Shown: positions 7,410 to 16,300 of the stretch, piece after piece
Numbering within the stretch: the first letter of the stretch is position 1
How the letters are laid out: each line of letters starts with the position of its first letter
Origin: Xenophilus aerolatus
GTDB taxonomy: Bacteria; Pseudomonadota; Gammaproteobacteria; Burkholderiales; Burkholderiaceae_C
DNA length: 64,000 nucleotides
Assembly (NCBI GenBank): GCA_029968055.1
Contig: JASCNX010000002.1
Span: 124,001-188,000 of the forward strand
Direction of reading: 5' to 3'
Program-made: the position numbers and the translations under genes
The notes under the pieces: generated by a model
Seen by the model: only the letters and a program-made list of their open reading frames with translations
Database searches by the model: none
Told to the model about the DNA's origin: nothing

Positions 7410-8393
7410 ATGCGCAGACGCAGCACGCGGCGCACACTGGCACGTCCCCTCCCCGCTTCAGGAGCCCCCGTGGCTGTTGCCCCTCGTGCCCGCCCGCAGG
7501 ATTTTTTCACCGACGCCCAATGGCAGGCGCTCACGGCGCGCTCGTCGTGGCGCGGGCTGTGGTTGATCGCGCACTGCTGGGGCGTGATCGCGCTGGCCAT
7601 CGCGATGGGCGTGCTGTGGCCGATGACGATTCCGCTGGCGGTGCTGATCGTCGGGGCGCGGCAGCTGGGCCTGTTCATCCTGATGCACGACGCGGCGCAT
7701 GCGGTGCTGCACCGCAACCGGCGCGTGAACGACTGGGTGGGCGAATGGCTGTGCTCGCCGACGATCACGGCCTACCGGCCCTACCACCTGCAGCACCACC
7801 GCTTCGTGCAGCAGACCGAGGACCCGGACCTGGTGCTGTCGGCGCCCTTCCCGATCACGCGCGCGTCGCTGTGGCGCAAGGTGGCGCGCGACCTCACAGG
7901 CCAGACCTTCTGGAAGCAGCGCTTCGGCCATTACGGCGAGGCGCTGCGCGCGCGGCCCGCGGGCACGCCGTGGGCGCCGGTGCTGCGGGCCGAGCTGCGC
8001 AAGGACCGGCGCTTCCTGATCGCCAACGGCCTCGGGCTGGCGGCCTTCTCGGTCGCCGGCCTGGGGTGGGCCTGGGTGCTGATGTGGCTGCTGCCGATGG
8101 CGACCTGGCTGCCGCTGGTGAGCCGCGTGCGCAACATCGCCGAGCACGCCCTGATTGCGCAGAACGAGGCCGACCCGCTGCGCCAGGCACGCACCACGCA
8201 CGCGGGCTGGGTCGAACGCGCACTGGTCGCGCCCTACTGGGTCAACTACCACTGCGAACACCACATGTTCACGGCGATCCCGTGCTGGAACCTGCCGAAG
8301 GCGCACCGGCTGCTGCGGGATGGCGGCGTGCTGCCGCGCCTGGCGACCGAGCCGGGCTATGCCGCGCTGCTGCGCCGTGCGGCGCCGGCCTGA
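7410..8393 (+). CDS. Membrane fatty acid desaturase
   Basis: A di-iron membrane desaturase/hydroxylase-fold protein, 327 residues. The three histidine boxes are present: HDAAH (93-97), HLQHH (126-130) and HCEHH (281-285), separated by hydrophobic helix pairs (about 52-90 and 203-240). The order and spacing fit a fatty acid desaturase acting on acyl chains in the inner membrane with electrons from a ferredoxin-like partner. The start is uncertain: ATG 7410 yields a basic, Arg-rich leader, and an in-frame GTG near 7470 (VAVAPRARPQ) would also serve. No electron-transfer partner is adjacent. Confidence 0.88.
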   Translation: MRRRSTRRTLARPLPASGAPVAVAPRARPQDFFTDAQWQALTARSSWRGLWLIAHCWGVIALAIAMGVLWPMTIPLAVLIVGARQLGLFILMHDAAHAVLHRNRRVNDWVGEWLCSPTITAYRPYHLQHHRFVQQTEDPDLVLSAPFPITRASLWRKVARDLTGQTFWKQRFGHYGEALRARPAGTPWAPVLRAELRKDRRFLIANGLGLAAFSVAGLGWAWVLMWLLPMATWLPLVSRVRNIAEHALIAQNEADPLRQARTTHAGWVERALVAPYWVNYHCEHHMFTAIPCWNLPKAHRLLRDGGVLPRLATEPGYAALLRRAAPA

Positions 8394-8575
8394 GGCGCCG
8401 GATCCTCGTCTCGTCATCACCTCATCTCGTCATCACGCACGCGTACGCCCGGCCCGCCGGCTCGTGCAGGCCGCATGAGGCACTGTCCTGCATGCCGGAT
8501 GCAAGGCGTCTGCTGTGCGCCGGCCGCTGCACGCGCAAGCTGGTGCCATCGTCAACGGAAGCAAGGAGCCAAGCG

Positions 8576-8755
8576 ATGGCCGATGACCTGAGCAATGCCG
8601 GCGCGCAGGACCGCAGCCGGATCAACGTGAACGAACCCCACGAGGTGCGCTACTGGACGCAGCGCTTCGGCGTGACCGAACAGGCGCTGCGCATGGCCGT
8701 GGAGCAGGTCGGCGTGTCGGTGGACGCCGTGGCCACCCACCTCGGCAAGCGCTGA
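8576..8755 (+). CDS. Small DUF3606 protein
   Basis: A 59-residue protein with the DUF3606 pattern: RSRINVNEPHEVRYWTQRFG, then TEQALRMAVEQVGVSVDAVATHLGK. ATG 8576 is preceded by AAGGAGCC at good spacing. The family is common in proteobacteria, often near stress genes, and its function is unknown. It probably forms a small helical bundle. It stands alone between the desaturase and a convergent membrane-protein gene. Confidence 0.85.
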   Translation: MADDLSNAGAQDRSRINVNEPHEVRYWTQRFGVTEQALRMAVEQVGVSVDAVATHLGKR

Positions 8756-8812
8756 GCCCCATGCAGCGGTGCGTCCGCAGACCGCGGGTGCGCCGAGGAA
8801 GCCGCCGGGCGT

Positions 8813-9235
8813 TCAGGGACTGAGCGCGATGAGGCTCCACACGATCGCGACCAGCTGCGCGATGTTGATGAGGATGGCCCACACGTGGAGCTTTCGGAAA
8901 CCCGGGATCGCCTCCATGAAGTCGCCCTGGATGCGCGTGCCCAGCGCGTCCATGCTGGGGATCACGCGGCGGCGCAGCAACACGGCGACCAGCGCCAGCG
9001 TGGCCGCGCCGCAGGCCACGCCCGGGTGGCCTGCCACGGCGTAGCTCAACGCGGTGGCACTGGCCGTGATGAACGCGGCGCGGTAGTAGACGTTGAAGAA
9101 GCCGCGCACGAAGCGCGCGTCCAGCGGCGTGTCGTGCCGCAGGATGAGCAGCGGGATCGCGCCCATGATGAAGTAGGCGGTGGTGACGAGCAGCGCCACC
9201 GTGAAGAACAGCGCGGCAATGATGGCAGCGGACAT
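8813..9235 (-). CDS. Small integral membrane protein, four helices
   Basis: A 140-residue protein beginning MSAAIIAALFFTVALLVTTA. It has four clear hydrophobic segments (about 4-30, 52-72, 74-95 and 118-138) and a polar loop with RRRVIPSMDALGTRIQGDF between helices 3 and 4. I do not recognise a named family. ATG 9235 was chosen because it places the first helix at the N-terminus; an in-frame ATG at 9274 adds only a Pro/Arg-rich tail. It lies just downstream of the putA 3' end on the same strand and could be read through from it. Confidence 0.65.
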   Translation of the reverse strand: MSAAIIAALFFTVALLVTTAYFIMGAIPLLILRHDTPLDARFVRGFFNVYYRAAFITASATALSYAVAGHPGVACGAATLALVAVLLRRRVIPSMDALGTRIQGDFMEAIPGFRKLHVWAILINIAQLVAIVWSLIALSP

Positions 9236-9323
9236 GGCAGGCACCCCCGAGTCGGCCCGTGGCGGCGGGCGCAACAGTCTATGCCTCGGCGCCGCGCGCG
9301 GCCAGCCTGCCGCCGGCCGCGCT

Positions 9324-12300
9324 TCAACCGATCGTCATGAGGTGCGCATTGCCGCCGGCCGCGGCGGTGTTGACGCTGAGGCTGCGCTCCAGCAGCAGCC
9401 GGTCGAGCACGATGGCCCTGTCGCCGGGCGCCAGGCCCTGCACGCCGACGATGGCGCCGGGCCGCGCGGCCACCGCTTCGCAGACCGCACGCAGCGCATC
9501 GGGGCTGCCGTGGTGCAGCACGGCGTCGAACGCCGTCGCGTCGCTGTCGCGCCAGCCGGGGGTGAAGGCGATGTGCTGCCGCGCCTCGGCCGGCAGCGCG
9601 GCGTGCAACGCACGGGCCGGCGCCGAGTCCGGCCACAGCGCGCGTGAGCCGACGGCCAGCACCGCGGCCAGTTGAGTGAGGCGGTCGCCGTCGTCGTGGG
9701 CCAGGCAGAGCACGGCATGCCGGCCTTCGAGACGATAGAGGTTGCGCTCGCCGGTGGGCCCCGGCAGCTCGCGCTGCACGCCGGCCGCGGAGGCAGTGGC
9801 GAAGCGATCGCACAGCGCCGCGTCGCCGCGCTGCTGCGCACGGCACCACGCCGCAAGGGCCTGCAAGGCAGGGCGCGCGGGCGGCGCATCGACGCCCGTC
9901 CCGTCACCCTGCGGCGGCAGCGGCGTGGCGAGGGGGCGGTGCGCAAGCAGGCGGTACAGGTACAGCGGCCCGCCGGCCTTGGGCCCCGTGCCCGACAGGC
10001 CTTCACCGCCGAAGGGCTGCACGCCGACCACGGCACCGACCATGTTGCGGTTGACGTAGAGGTTGCCCACCTGCGCCCGCGCGGCGACGCGCTCGATGGT
10101 CTCGTCGATGCGCGAGTGCACGCCCATCGTGAGGCCGTAGCCGGTGGCGTTGATGCGTTGGAGCAGCGTGTCGAGCCCCGCGCGCGCGAAGCGCAGCACG
10201 TGCAGCACGGGGCCGAAGACCTCCTTCTCGAGGCGCTCGATGCCGTCGATCTCGATGAGCGTGGGCGGCACGAAGGTGCTGCGGGCGGCATCGGGGCGCG
10301 CATCGCGCGCGGCCTGGAAGACGGGGAAGCCGGCCGCGCGCATCGCCTCGATGTGGGCCAGCAAGGCCTGCTGCGCCTCGGCGTCGATGACCGGGCCGAC
10401 GTCGGTCGCGAGCCGATCGGGCGCGCCGAGGGTGAGCTCGGCCATGGCGCCGCGCAGCATGGCCAGCAGGCGCTCGGCCACGTCGTCCTGCACGCAGAGC
10501 ACGCGCAGTGCCGAGCAGCGCTGGCCCGCGCTGTCGAAGGCCGAGGCCACCACGTCGGCGACCACCTGCTCGACCAGCGCGGAGGAGTCGACCACCATCG
10601 CGTTCTGCCCGCCGGTTTCGGCGATCAAAGGTACGGGCTGGCCGTGGTCGCCCAGGCGGCCGGCCAGCGCGCGCTGCAGCAGCCGCGCAACCTGCGTGGA
10701 GCCGGTGAAGAGCACGCCCTGCACGCGTGCGTCGGCCACCAGCGCGGCGCCCACGGTCTCGCCGGGGCCGGGCAGCAGTTGGAGTGCGCCGGGCGGCACG
10801 CCGGCCGCATGCATCAGGCGCACCGCCTCGGCCGCGACCAGCGGCGTCTGCTCGGCCGGCTTGGCCAGCACGGTGTTGCCGGCCGCAAGGGCCGCCGCGA
10901 CCTGGCCGGTGAAGATGGCCAGCGGGAAGTTCCACGGGCTGATGCACACCACGGGGCCGAGCGGCCGGTGCGTGGCGTTGTCGAAGCCGGCGCGCAGCTG
11001 CGCCGCGTCGTAGCGCAGGAAGTCGACCGCCTCGCGCACCTCGGCCACGGCGTTGGCGAGCGTCTTGCCGGCCTCGCGTACGAGCAGGTCGAGCAGGCGG
11101 GGCATACTGGCTTCGAAGGCGTCGGCGGCGCGTTCGAGGATGGCGGCGCGGTCTGCAGGCGGCATGGCGCGCCAGCCCTCGAAGGCGGCTAGCGCGGCGC
11201 CGGCCGCGGGTGGCACATCGTCGGCCGTGGCGTCCTCTACCTCGCCCACGATGTCGTCGTGATTCGCGGGGTTGCACACCGGGCGCGCGCCGTGGGCAGC
11301 GACGGGCGTGGCAAGCAGGGGCGCGGCATGCGCGGGCTGCGCGGCGCTCTCGCGCAACGCGACGGCCAGCTCGGCCAGCACGGGTTCGCTCGCGAGGTCG
11401 AGGCCCTGCGAGTTGATGCGCTGCGGGTAGAGCGCGCGCGGCATCGGGATGCGCGGATGCGGCAGGCCCAGGGCGCCCTCCTCGCGTGCCTGCATCTCCA
11501 CGGCCTGCACCGGGTCGACGATCAGCGCGTCGATCGACAGGCTGCGGTCGGCCACGCGGTTGACGAAGGAGGTGTTGGCGCCGTTCTCCAGCAGGCGCCG
11601 CACCAGGTAGGCCAGCAGCGTCTCGTGCGTGCCCACGGGCGCATAGATGCGGCACGGGCGGTTCAGCCCCTGCGCGCCCACGACCTGCTCGTACAGCGGC
11701 TCGCCCATGCCGTGCAGGCACTGGAACTCGTAGCAGCCTTCGTGGAAGTCGGGGCCGGCGAGCTGCACGATGGCCGCCACCGTGTGCGCGTTGTGGGTGG
11801 CGAACTGCGGGAACACCGCGTCGGGCGCCGCGAGCAGCCTGCGGGCGCAGGCGATGTAGGCCAGGTCGGTGTGCGCCTTGCGCGTGTAGACCGGGTAGCC
11901 GGCCAGGCCGTCGACCTGGGCGCGCTTGATCTCGCTGTCCCAGTAGGCGCCCTTGACCAGCCGCACCATGAGCCGGTGGCCGCTGCGACGGCCCAGGTCG
12001 ACGAGCCAGTCGATGACGTGCGGGCAGCGCTTCTGGTAGGCCTGGATGACGAAGCCGATGCCGTGCCAGCCCGCCAGCGACGGCTCGTGGCACAGGCGCT
12101 CCAGCAGGTCGAGCGAGAGCTCGAGCCGGTCGGCCTCCTCGGCATCGATGTTCAGGCCGATGTCGTGGCCGCGCGCGCGTTCGGCCAGCGCGCGCAGGCG
12201 CGGGTAGAGCGCGTCCATGACGCGCTCGCGCTGCGCGCGGTTGTAGCGCGGGTGCAGGGCCGAGAGCTTGATCGAGATGCCCGGCCCGCCGACCACGCTC

Positions 12301-13031
12301 GTACCGGCCGAGGCGGCGCCGATGGCGTCGATGGCCGCCTCGTAGGCCGCGAGGTAGTGCCGTGCATCGGCATCGGTGAGGGCCGCCTCGCCCAGCATGT
12401 CGTACGAGTAGCGAAAGCCCCGTGCCTCCTGCCGCCGGGCGTTGACCAGCGCCTGGGCAATGGTTTCGCCGGTGACGAACTGCTCGCCCATGATGCGCAT
12501 GGCCATGTCCACGCCCTTGCGGATCAGCGGCTCGCCGCCGCGCGCCAGCACCCGGCCCAGCGCGCCCCCGAGCGCGCCTTCGTTGTGGGTGGCGACCAGC
12601 TTGCCCGTGAGCATGAGGCCCCAGGTGGCGGCATTGACGAACAGCGAGGGGCTGCGGCCCACGTGCGCCTGCCAGTCGCCAGGGCCCAGCTTGTCGCGGA
12701 TGAGCGCGTCGCGCGTCGCACGATCGGGAATGCGCAGCAGCGCCTCGGCCAGGCACATGAGTGCCACGCCCTCCTGCGAGGACAGCGAGTAGGCCTGCAG
12801 CAGCCCCTGCACCAGCCCGGCCTTGCCGACCTGCGGGTGCGCACGCAGGCCCTCCGCCAGGCGCCGGGCGAGTGCGTGGGCGGCTTGCGCCTGCTCGGGG
12901 GAGAGGCGCGCTTCGGGCAGCAGTGCGGCGACCTGTTCGGGCTCGGGTCGGCGGCAGGCGGCGGAGATGGCGGCGCGCAGCGGGTGCTGGGTTTGCACCT
13001 GCAAATCGAACAGGGCGGGGTCGACGGTCAT
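9324..13031 (-). CDS. putA: Bifunctional proline dehydrogenase / glutamate-semialdehyde dehydrogenase PutA
   Basis: Oxidises proline to glutamate in two steps: an FAD-dependent proline dehydrogenase barrel (about residues 180-480) and an NAD-dependent P5C dehydrogenase (about 560-1030). The second contains IAETGGQNAMVV and the catalytic cysteine Cys839 in SAGQRCSALRV. At 1235 residues it is longer than minimal PutA, with a C-terminal extra domain, but it starts at MTVDPALFDLQVQ and lacks the N-terminal ribbon-helix-helix that makes enterobacterial PutA a repressor. Control therefore probably rests with the divergent Lrp-type gene at 13132. It acts at the inner-membrane face, passing electrons to quinone. 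Confidence 0.96.
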   Translation of the reverse strand: MTVDPALFDLQVQTQHPLRAAISAACRRPEPEQVAALLPEARLSPEQAQAAHALARRLAEGLRAHPQVGKAGLVQGLLQAYSLSSQEGVALMCLAEALLRIPDRATRDALIRDKLGPGDWQAHVGRSPSLFVNAATWGLMLTGKLVATHNEGALGGALGRVLARGGEPLIRKGVDMAMRIMGEQFVTGETIAQALVNARRQEARGFRYSYDMLGEAALTDADARHYLAAYEAAIDAIGAASAGTSVVGGPGISIKLSALHPRYNRAQRERVMDALYPRLRALAERARGHDIGLNIDAEEADRLELSLDLLERLCHEPSLAGWHGIGFVIQAYQKRCPHVIDWLVDLGRRSGHRLMVRLVKGAYWDSEIKRAQVDGLAGYPVYTRKAHTDLAYIACARRLLAAPDAVFPQFATHNAHTVAAIVQLAGPDFHEGCYEFQCLHGMGEPLYEQVVGAQGLNRPCRIYAPVGTHETLLAYLVRRLLENGANTSFVNRVADRSLSIDALIVDPVQAVEMQAREEGALGLPHPRIPMPRALYPQRINSQGLDLASEPVLAELAVALRESAAQPAHAAPLLATPVAAHGARPVCNPANHDDIVGEVEDATADDVPPAAGAALAAFEGWRAMPPADRAAILERAADAFEASMPRLLDLLVREAGKTLANAVAEVREAVDFLRYDAAQLRAGFDNATHRPLGPVVCISPWNFPLAIFTGQVAAALAAGNTVLAKPAEQTPLVAAEAVRLMHAAGVPPGALQLLPGPGETVGAALVADARVQGVLFTGSTQVARLLQRALAGRLGDHGQPVPLIAETGGQNAMVVDSSALVEQVVADVVASAFDSAGQRCSALRVLCVQDDVAERLLAMLRGAMAELTLGAPDRLATDVGPVIDAEAQQALLAHIEAMRAAGFPVFQAARDARPDAARSTFVPPTLIEIDGIERLEKEVFGPVLHVLRFARAGLDTLLQRINATGYGLTMGVHSRIDETIERVAARAQVGNLYVNRNMVGAVVGVQPFGGEGLSGTGPKAGGPLYLYRLLAHRPLATPLPPQGDGTGVDAPPARPALQALAAWCRAQQRGDAALCDRFATASAAGVQRELPGPTGERNLYRLEGRHAVLCLAHDDGDRLTQLAAVLAVGSRALWPDSAPARALHAALPAEARQHIAFTPGWRDSDATAFDAVLHHGSPDALRAVCEAVAARPGAIVGVQGLAPGDRAIVLDRLLLERSLSVNTAAAGGNAHLMTIG

Positions 13032-13084
13032 GGCGGCGAAGCAATGGGTGGGAATTGCTCGATGATTTCGCAGAGGACGCCGAA

Positions 13085-13097
13085 TTTCCGGTCGAAA
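13085..13097. promoter_or_regulatory. Palindrome in the putA-lrp divergent promoter region
   Basis: TTTC-CGGTC-GAAA lies in the 100-bp gap between putA and the divergent Lrp-type regulator, in a local AT-rich patch. A dyad there is where an Lrp/PutR protein would control both genes. The assignment rests on position and symmetry only; more dyads may exist in the same gap. Confidence 0.35.
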
Positions 13098-13131
13098 ATG
13101 TGCCGGTTCGCCGAACGAATCACTACCGACC

Positions 13132-13602
13132 ATGGCCGACCTCGACCGTCTCGATTTGCGCATCCTGGCTGCCCTGCAGGCCGACGGCCGGCTGCCGAAC
13201 GTGAAGCTCGCCGAGACGGTGGGGCTGTCGCCCACCGCGGCACTGGCGCGCGTGCAGCGCCTCACGCAGGAGGGCTACATCCTGGGCTACGAAGCGCGGC
13301 TCAACCCCGCCAAGCTGGGTGCGGGCATGCTGGTCTTCGTCGAGGTGCTGCTGGTCCGCACGACGCCCAACGTGTTCGACCAGTTCAAGGCCGCGGTGCA
13401 GACGCGCCCGGAGATCCTGGAATGCCACATGGTGGCCGGCGGCTTCGACTACCTGCTCAAGACGCGCAGCGCCGATATGGAGGACTACCGCCGCTTTGCG
13501 GGCTCGGTGCTGTGGCAGCTGCCCGGGGTGCGCGAGACGCGGACGTACGCGGTGATGGAGGAGGTGAAGACCTCCTCGCGGCTGCACCTGCCCGGGGTGT
13601 GA
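13132..13602 (+). CDS. Lrp/AsnC family regulator, probably of putA
   Basis: A 156-residue Lrp-type protein. It has an N-terminal winged helix (LDRLDLRILAALQADGR, then KLAETVGLSPTAALARVQRL; residues about 3-50) and a C-terminal RAM sensing domain (ARLNPAKLGAGMLVFVEV, then VMEEVKTSSRL). It is divergent from putA with a 100-bp shared control region. In Alphaproteobacteria and related species, Lrp-type PutR activates putA in response to proline; the same role is inferred here. A proline-binding function is not shown by the sequence itself. Confidence 0.93.
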   Translation: MADLDRLDLRILAALQADGRLPNVKLAETVGLSPTAALARVQRLTQEGYILGYEARLNPAKLGAGMLVFVEVLLVRTTPNVFDQFKAAVQTRPEILECHMVAGGFDYLLKTRSADMEDYRRFAGSVLWQLPGVRETRTYAVMEEVKTSSRLHLPGV

Positions 13603-13609
13603 AGGCCGT

Positions 13610-13972
13610 TCAACGCAGCCCGAAGCGCGCCAGCCGGCGCCGCGGCGAGTGGCTGCGCTGCCAGGCGCCGTAGGCCCACCAGGCCACCGCACCGAGGCCG
13701 ATGACGGCCGATGACGCGAGCGCCACCGGTGCGGGTCGGCGCCACGCCGGACGCTCCTCGACGCCGGCGGCCGGCTGTTGGGTGCGCGGCGCCGCAGTAG
13801 GCGGTTCGCTCACGGTGACGGAGACGGGATCGCTGGCCGGGAAGGACTCGGCGATGCCCTGGTCGAGGGTGTTGTCGTCGGGCTGCGGCATGGGTGCGCT
13901 GGCGACCCTCTCGGCCTGCGCGGGGTGCTCCGAAGTGGGGAAGGCGAATGCGTTGGGGGACCGGTCGGTCAT
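13610..13972 (-). CDS. Small protein with FPASDP motif and C-terminal membrane helix
   Basis: A 120-residue protein. The centre holds DNTLDQGIAESFPASDPVSVTV, a motif seen in many small uncharacterised proteobacterial proteins. A Pro/Arg-rich linker follows, then one hydrophobic segment (PVALASSAVIGLGAVAWWAY, about 83-102) and a basic tail. That suggests a single-pass protein with a long N-terminal soluble part. ATG 13972 fits the motif-containing region. It is convergent with the Lrp gene, with stops eight bases apart. Function unknown. Confidence 0.65.
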   Translation of the reverse strand: MTDRSPNAFAFPTSEHPAQAERVASAPMPQPDDNTLDQGIAESFPASDPVSVTVSEPPTAAPRTQQPAAGVEERPAWRRPAPVALASSAVIGLGAVAWWAYGAWQRSHSPRRRLARFGLR

Positions 13973-14205
13973 GGTGGGGCTCCTGTTCGACGTCGATGGC
14001 AAGGGACTCGTACACGCTGCATCCAAGGGATCGCGTGACCTGTGGGATGAGCCTGGGATGCGGGTAGGAGCGGGCGCACGCTGCGGGCGCTGTTTCTTCC
14101 GGGCTGGGGGCTTTGGGGGACTTTGGAACAGGGGGCTCTGGTTCTGGCAGCGGCTGGTGGATCGGCCGGCATGACGGGCGGGGGCGCTGGCGGCGGCCGC
14201 GGGCC

Positions 14206-14319
14206 TGCGTTCTCCGGCGCAGGCTCGCGCTGGCTGGCGTGCGGTGCTGCGTGTGTGCTCGCCTGGAATCGACGTGCTTGAGGGACTGCACGGCGCCGCG
14301 AATGGCGCCTGCGCCCGCA
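14206..14319 (+). repeat. 114-bp inverted repeat, left arm
   Basis: This arm matches the reverse complement of 14592-14705. The first 27 bases (from TGCGTTCTCCGGCGCAGG) are identical, about 37 bases are diverged, then CGACGTGCTTG is shared, and after a few mismatches the last 34 bases, including CTGCACGGCGCCGCGAATGG, are identical. Both arms are exactly 114 bp. The pattern of conserved ends and a variable middle suggests conserved structure or recombination rather than a recent duplication. Confidence 0.8.
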
Positions 14320-14402
14320 GGCCCACGACCACCGCCCTGAACCTGCGCGCTTCACTTCCCTGGCTGTTTGATGCCCATGCCCGTTCGCGCTGAGCCCCAT
14401 TC

Positions 14403-14461
14403 CCGTTCGCGCTGAGCTTGTCGAAGCGCTGCGCAGGCTTCGACAAGCTCAGCCCGAACGG
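14403..14461. repeat. GTTCGGGCTGAGC palindromic repeat, copy 2
   Basis: Arms CCGTTCGCGCTGAGCTTG and CAAGCTCAGCCCGAACGG enclose TCGAAGC/GCTTCGA. It is the same family as 2566-2625. A half copy (CCGTTCGCGCTGAGC, 14381-14395) precedes it directly, so the locus carries one and a half copies. It lies midway between the arms of the 114-bp inverted repeat. Confidence 0.85.
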
Positions 14462-14591
14462 CCTTGGAAGAACCAAAGGGGCACGGGTAGAGCAAGGGTA
14501 GAGCACGGGCAGAGAAGAGCAAGACCCACCCTAAACACACCCGTCCCGTGCCGGCCGATCACCTCCACCGTCCAGGCCGGTGGTGCCGGTG

Positions 14592-14705
14592 TGCGGGCGC
14601 AGGCGCCATTCGCGGCGCCGTGCAGTGCCCCAAGCACGTCGATGGACAGCGAGCACCCAGTCCGCACGACAAGCCGGTCAGCGCGAGCCTGCGCCGGAGA
14701 ACGCA
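14592..14705 (-). repeat. 114-bp inverted repeat, right arm
   Basis: Reverse-complement partner of 14206-14319; the arms are separated by 272 bp. The region downstream of this arm up to the AsmA gene (14706-14815) is non-coding and of similar composition, so the full element may be longer on this side. Confidence 0.8.
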
Positions 14706-14815
14706 TACCGGCGCCGCCGGCCGGGTTCAGGCCCGCAGCGCTCATGCCACCGAAAGTCTGGCCGCCGAGCAGAGCACCCCAGCCAACCCAACCAGCAGTT
14801 CGTAGGCGAAAAAGC

Positions 14816-16198
14816 TCAGCGCGAATTGGACTGGCTGCGACGCGCTGCCTTCTTGGCCGGCGCATCCTCACTGCCGAACAGGCGTTCCAGCTTCTGCCCG
14901 ATGCGCGCACCGATGGCGGTGCCCACACCGGGCAGCACCGCGCTGCCGGCCGCCGCACCGGCCAGCGCGCCGCCGGTCAGCGACAGCTCGGGCTTGTCGA
15001 GCGTGCCGCCGAGCTTGAGCGGGAAACCCACCACGCCGTCGACCAGGTCCACCGCCACGTCACCCTGCAGCCGGCGGTTGAGCACCCGCACGTCGCCGCT
15101 GGCCGTGAGGACGCCCGAACGCGCGCGCAGGTCGATGTAGTGGAGCGCGATCCCGTCCTCGGTCGACTGCGTGTCGAGCGTGCCGGTCAGCTCGTCCAGC
15201 ACCGTCTGGCCCTCGCGCTGTGTGCCGGCCGTGCTCACCGTGCGGGCCAGGTCGAAGCGGCGCAGCGTGGCGGGGTGCACCTTGAAGCGCGTGCGCGTGT
15301 GCAGGCTGCGCGCCAGCTCGCCCACATGTTCGCCGCTCGCCTCCAGCGTCGTCTCGCCGGACATGCGGCCGGCCACGGCCGAATGGCGGCCGAAGGCGCC
15401 GGTGAGCGCCTCCAGGTCGATGTCCTTGGGGGCCAGCCGGGCCGTGACGCGCATGCCGCCATCGGGCCCGGTCGCCAGTGTGGCGTCGCCGTCCCAGGTG
15501 CCACCACCCACCTCCACCGCGACGCGCCAGCGCTCGGTGCCCACGTCGCCGCGGCCGGCGCTGTCGTCGATCACCTCGCCGTCCCGCACGAGGCGGGCGC
15601 GCGCCGGGGGCGACACCCCCGGCCGCTCGATCTGCAGTTCACGCGGGCGCCAGCGGCTGCCGAACTCGACCTCGCCGTCGTAGGCCAGGCCGATGCCCCG
15701 GCGGTCGATCCACGATACGTCGCTGAAGCGCACCGAATGCACAGGAATGTCGGCCAGCGTCCAGCTGGACGAGGCGGGCGGATCGTCGGCCTGCTTCTCG
15801 CGGCCGCGGAAGGCCCGCACCGACGCGCGCGGCAGCACCAGGCCCTCCACCTCCAGGCCCGAAATCTCGATGCGGCGCTGCAGCAGCGAACGCCACTGCG
15901 GGTACACCGCCACGCGGCGCAAGGTGATCGGCTGCGGCTGCTGCGTAGCCACGTCGCGGAATTCGATCACCGGCACCGGACGCAACGCCCAGCGGGCGTT
16001 CCCGATGGTCAGCGGGACGCCGAAGCGCCGCTCGAACTCCTGCGCGGTGCGCCGCGCCACCTCGTCGTCGTCGGGCAGCCAGGCGAGCAGCGCCAGCACC
16101 GCCAGGACCCCGGCGACGAGCAGGCCCAGGCCGCCCCAGGCCAGCCAACGGGCGGGGCGGCGTCTGCGGGCCGGCGAGGGCGCGGCGGGTGCATCCAT
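14816..16198 (-). CDS. AsmA-like envelope protein
   Basis: A 460-residue protein with an Arg-rich cytoplasmic start, one membrane helix (WLAWGGLGLLVAGVLAVLALLAW, about 17-40) and a long periplasmic part made of beta-strand repeats. It shows the AsmA/TamB-like features: VARRTAQEFERRFGVPLTIG after the helix, ISGLEVEGLVLPRA, and a C-terminal VDGVVGFPLKLGGTLDKPEL. AsmA-like proteins are thought to form hydrophobic grooves for phospholipid movement to the outer membrane. The C-terminus ends in a basic AKKAARRSQSNSR tail. Confidence 0.8.
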   Translation of the reverse strand: MDAPAAPSPARRRRPARWLAWGGLGLLVAGVLAVLALLAWLPDDDEVARRTAQEFERRFGVPLTIGNARWALRPVPVIEFRDVATQQPQPITLRRVAVYPQWRSLLQRRIEISGLEVEGLVLPRASVRAFRGREKQADDPPASSSWTLADIPVHSVRFSDVSWIDRRGIGLAYDGEVEFGSRWRPRELQIERPGVSPPARARLVRDGEVIDDSAGRGDVGTERWRVAVEVGGGTWDGDATLATGPDGGMRVTARLAPKDIDLEALTGAFGRHSAVAGRMSGETTLEASGEHVGELARSLHTRTRFKVHPATLRRFDLARTVSTAGTQREGQTVLDELTGTLDTQSTEDGIALHYIDLRARSGVLTASGDVRVLNRRLQGDVAVDLVDGVVGFPLKLGGTLDKPELSLTGGALAGAAAGSAVLPGVGTAIGARIGQKLERLFGSEDAPAKKAARRSQSNSR

Positions 16199-16300
16199 GC
16201 GGCGCAGCTTAGACGCTGGCGCGACGCCCGCCTGTCAGTCGCCGTCGCTATAGTTCCGGGCCGCCGGCGCCGCGCCGGACCTTCCCCCTTGGAGACCTGC

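Larger units (their letters stand above)
13973..14815. other. Repeat-rich gap without supported genes
   Basis: The 843 bp between the FPASDP gene and the AsmA-like gene contain no convincing gene. Long open frames exist on both strands but are Arg/Pro/Ala-rich and cover repeats. The gap holds the 114-bp inverted repeat arms (14206-14319 and 14592-14705), the GTTCGGGCTGAGC palindrome with an extra half copy between them, and tandem GGGTAGAGCA-like units near 14487-14515. Confidence 0.6.
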
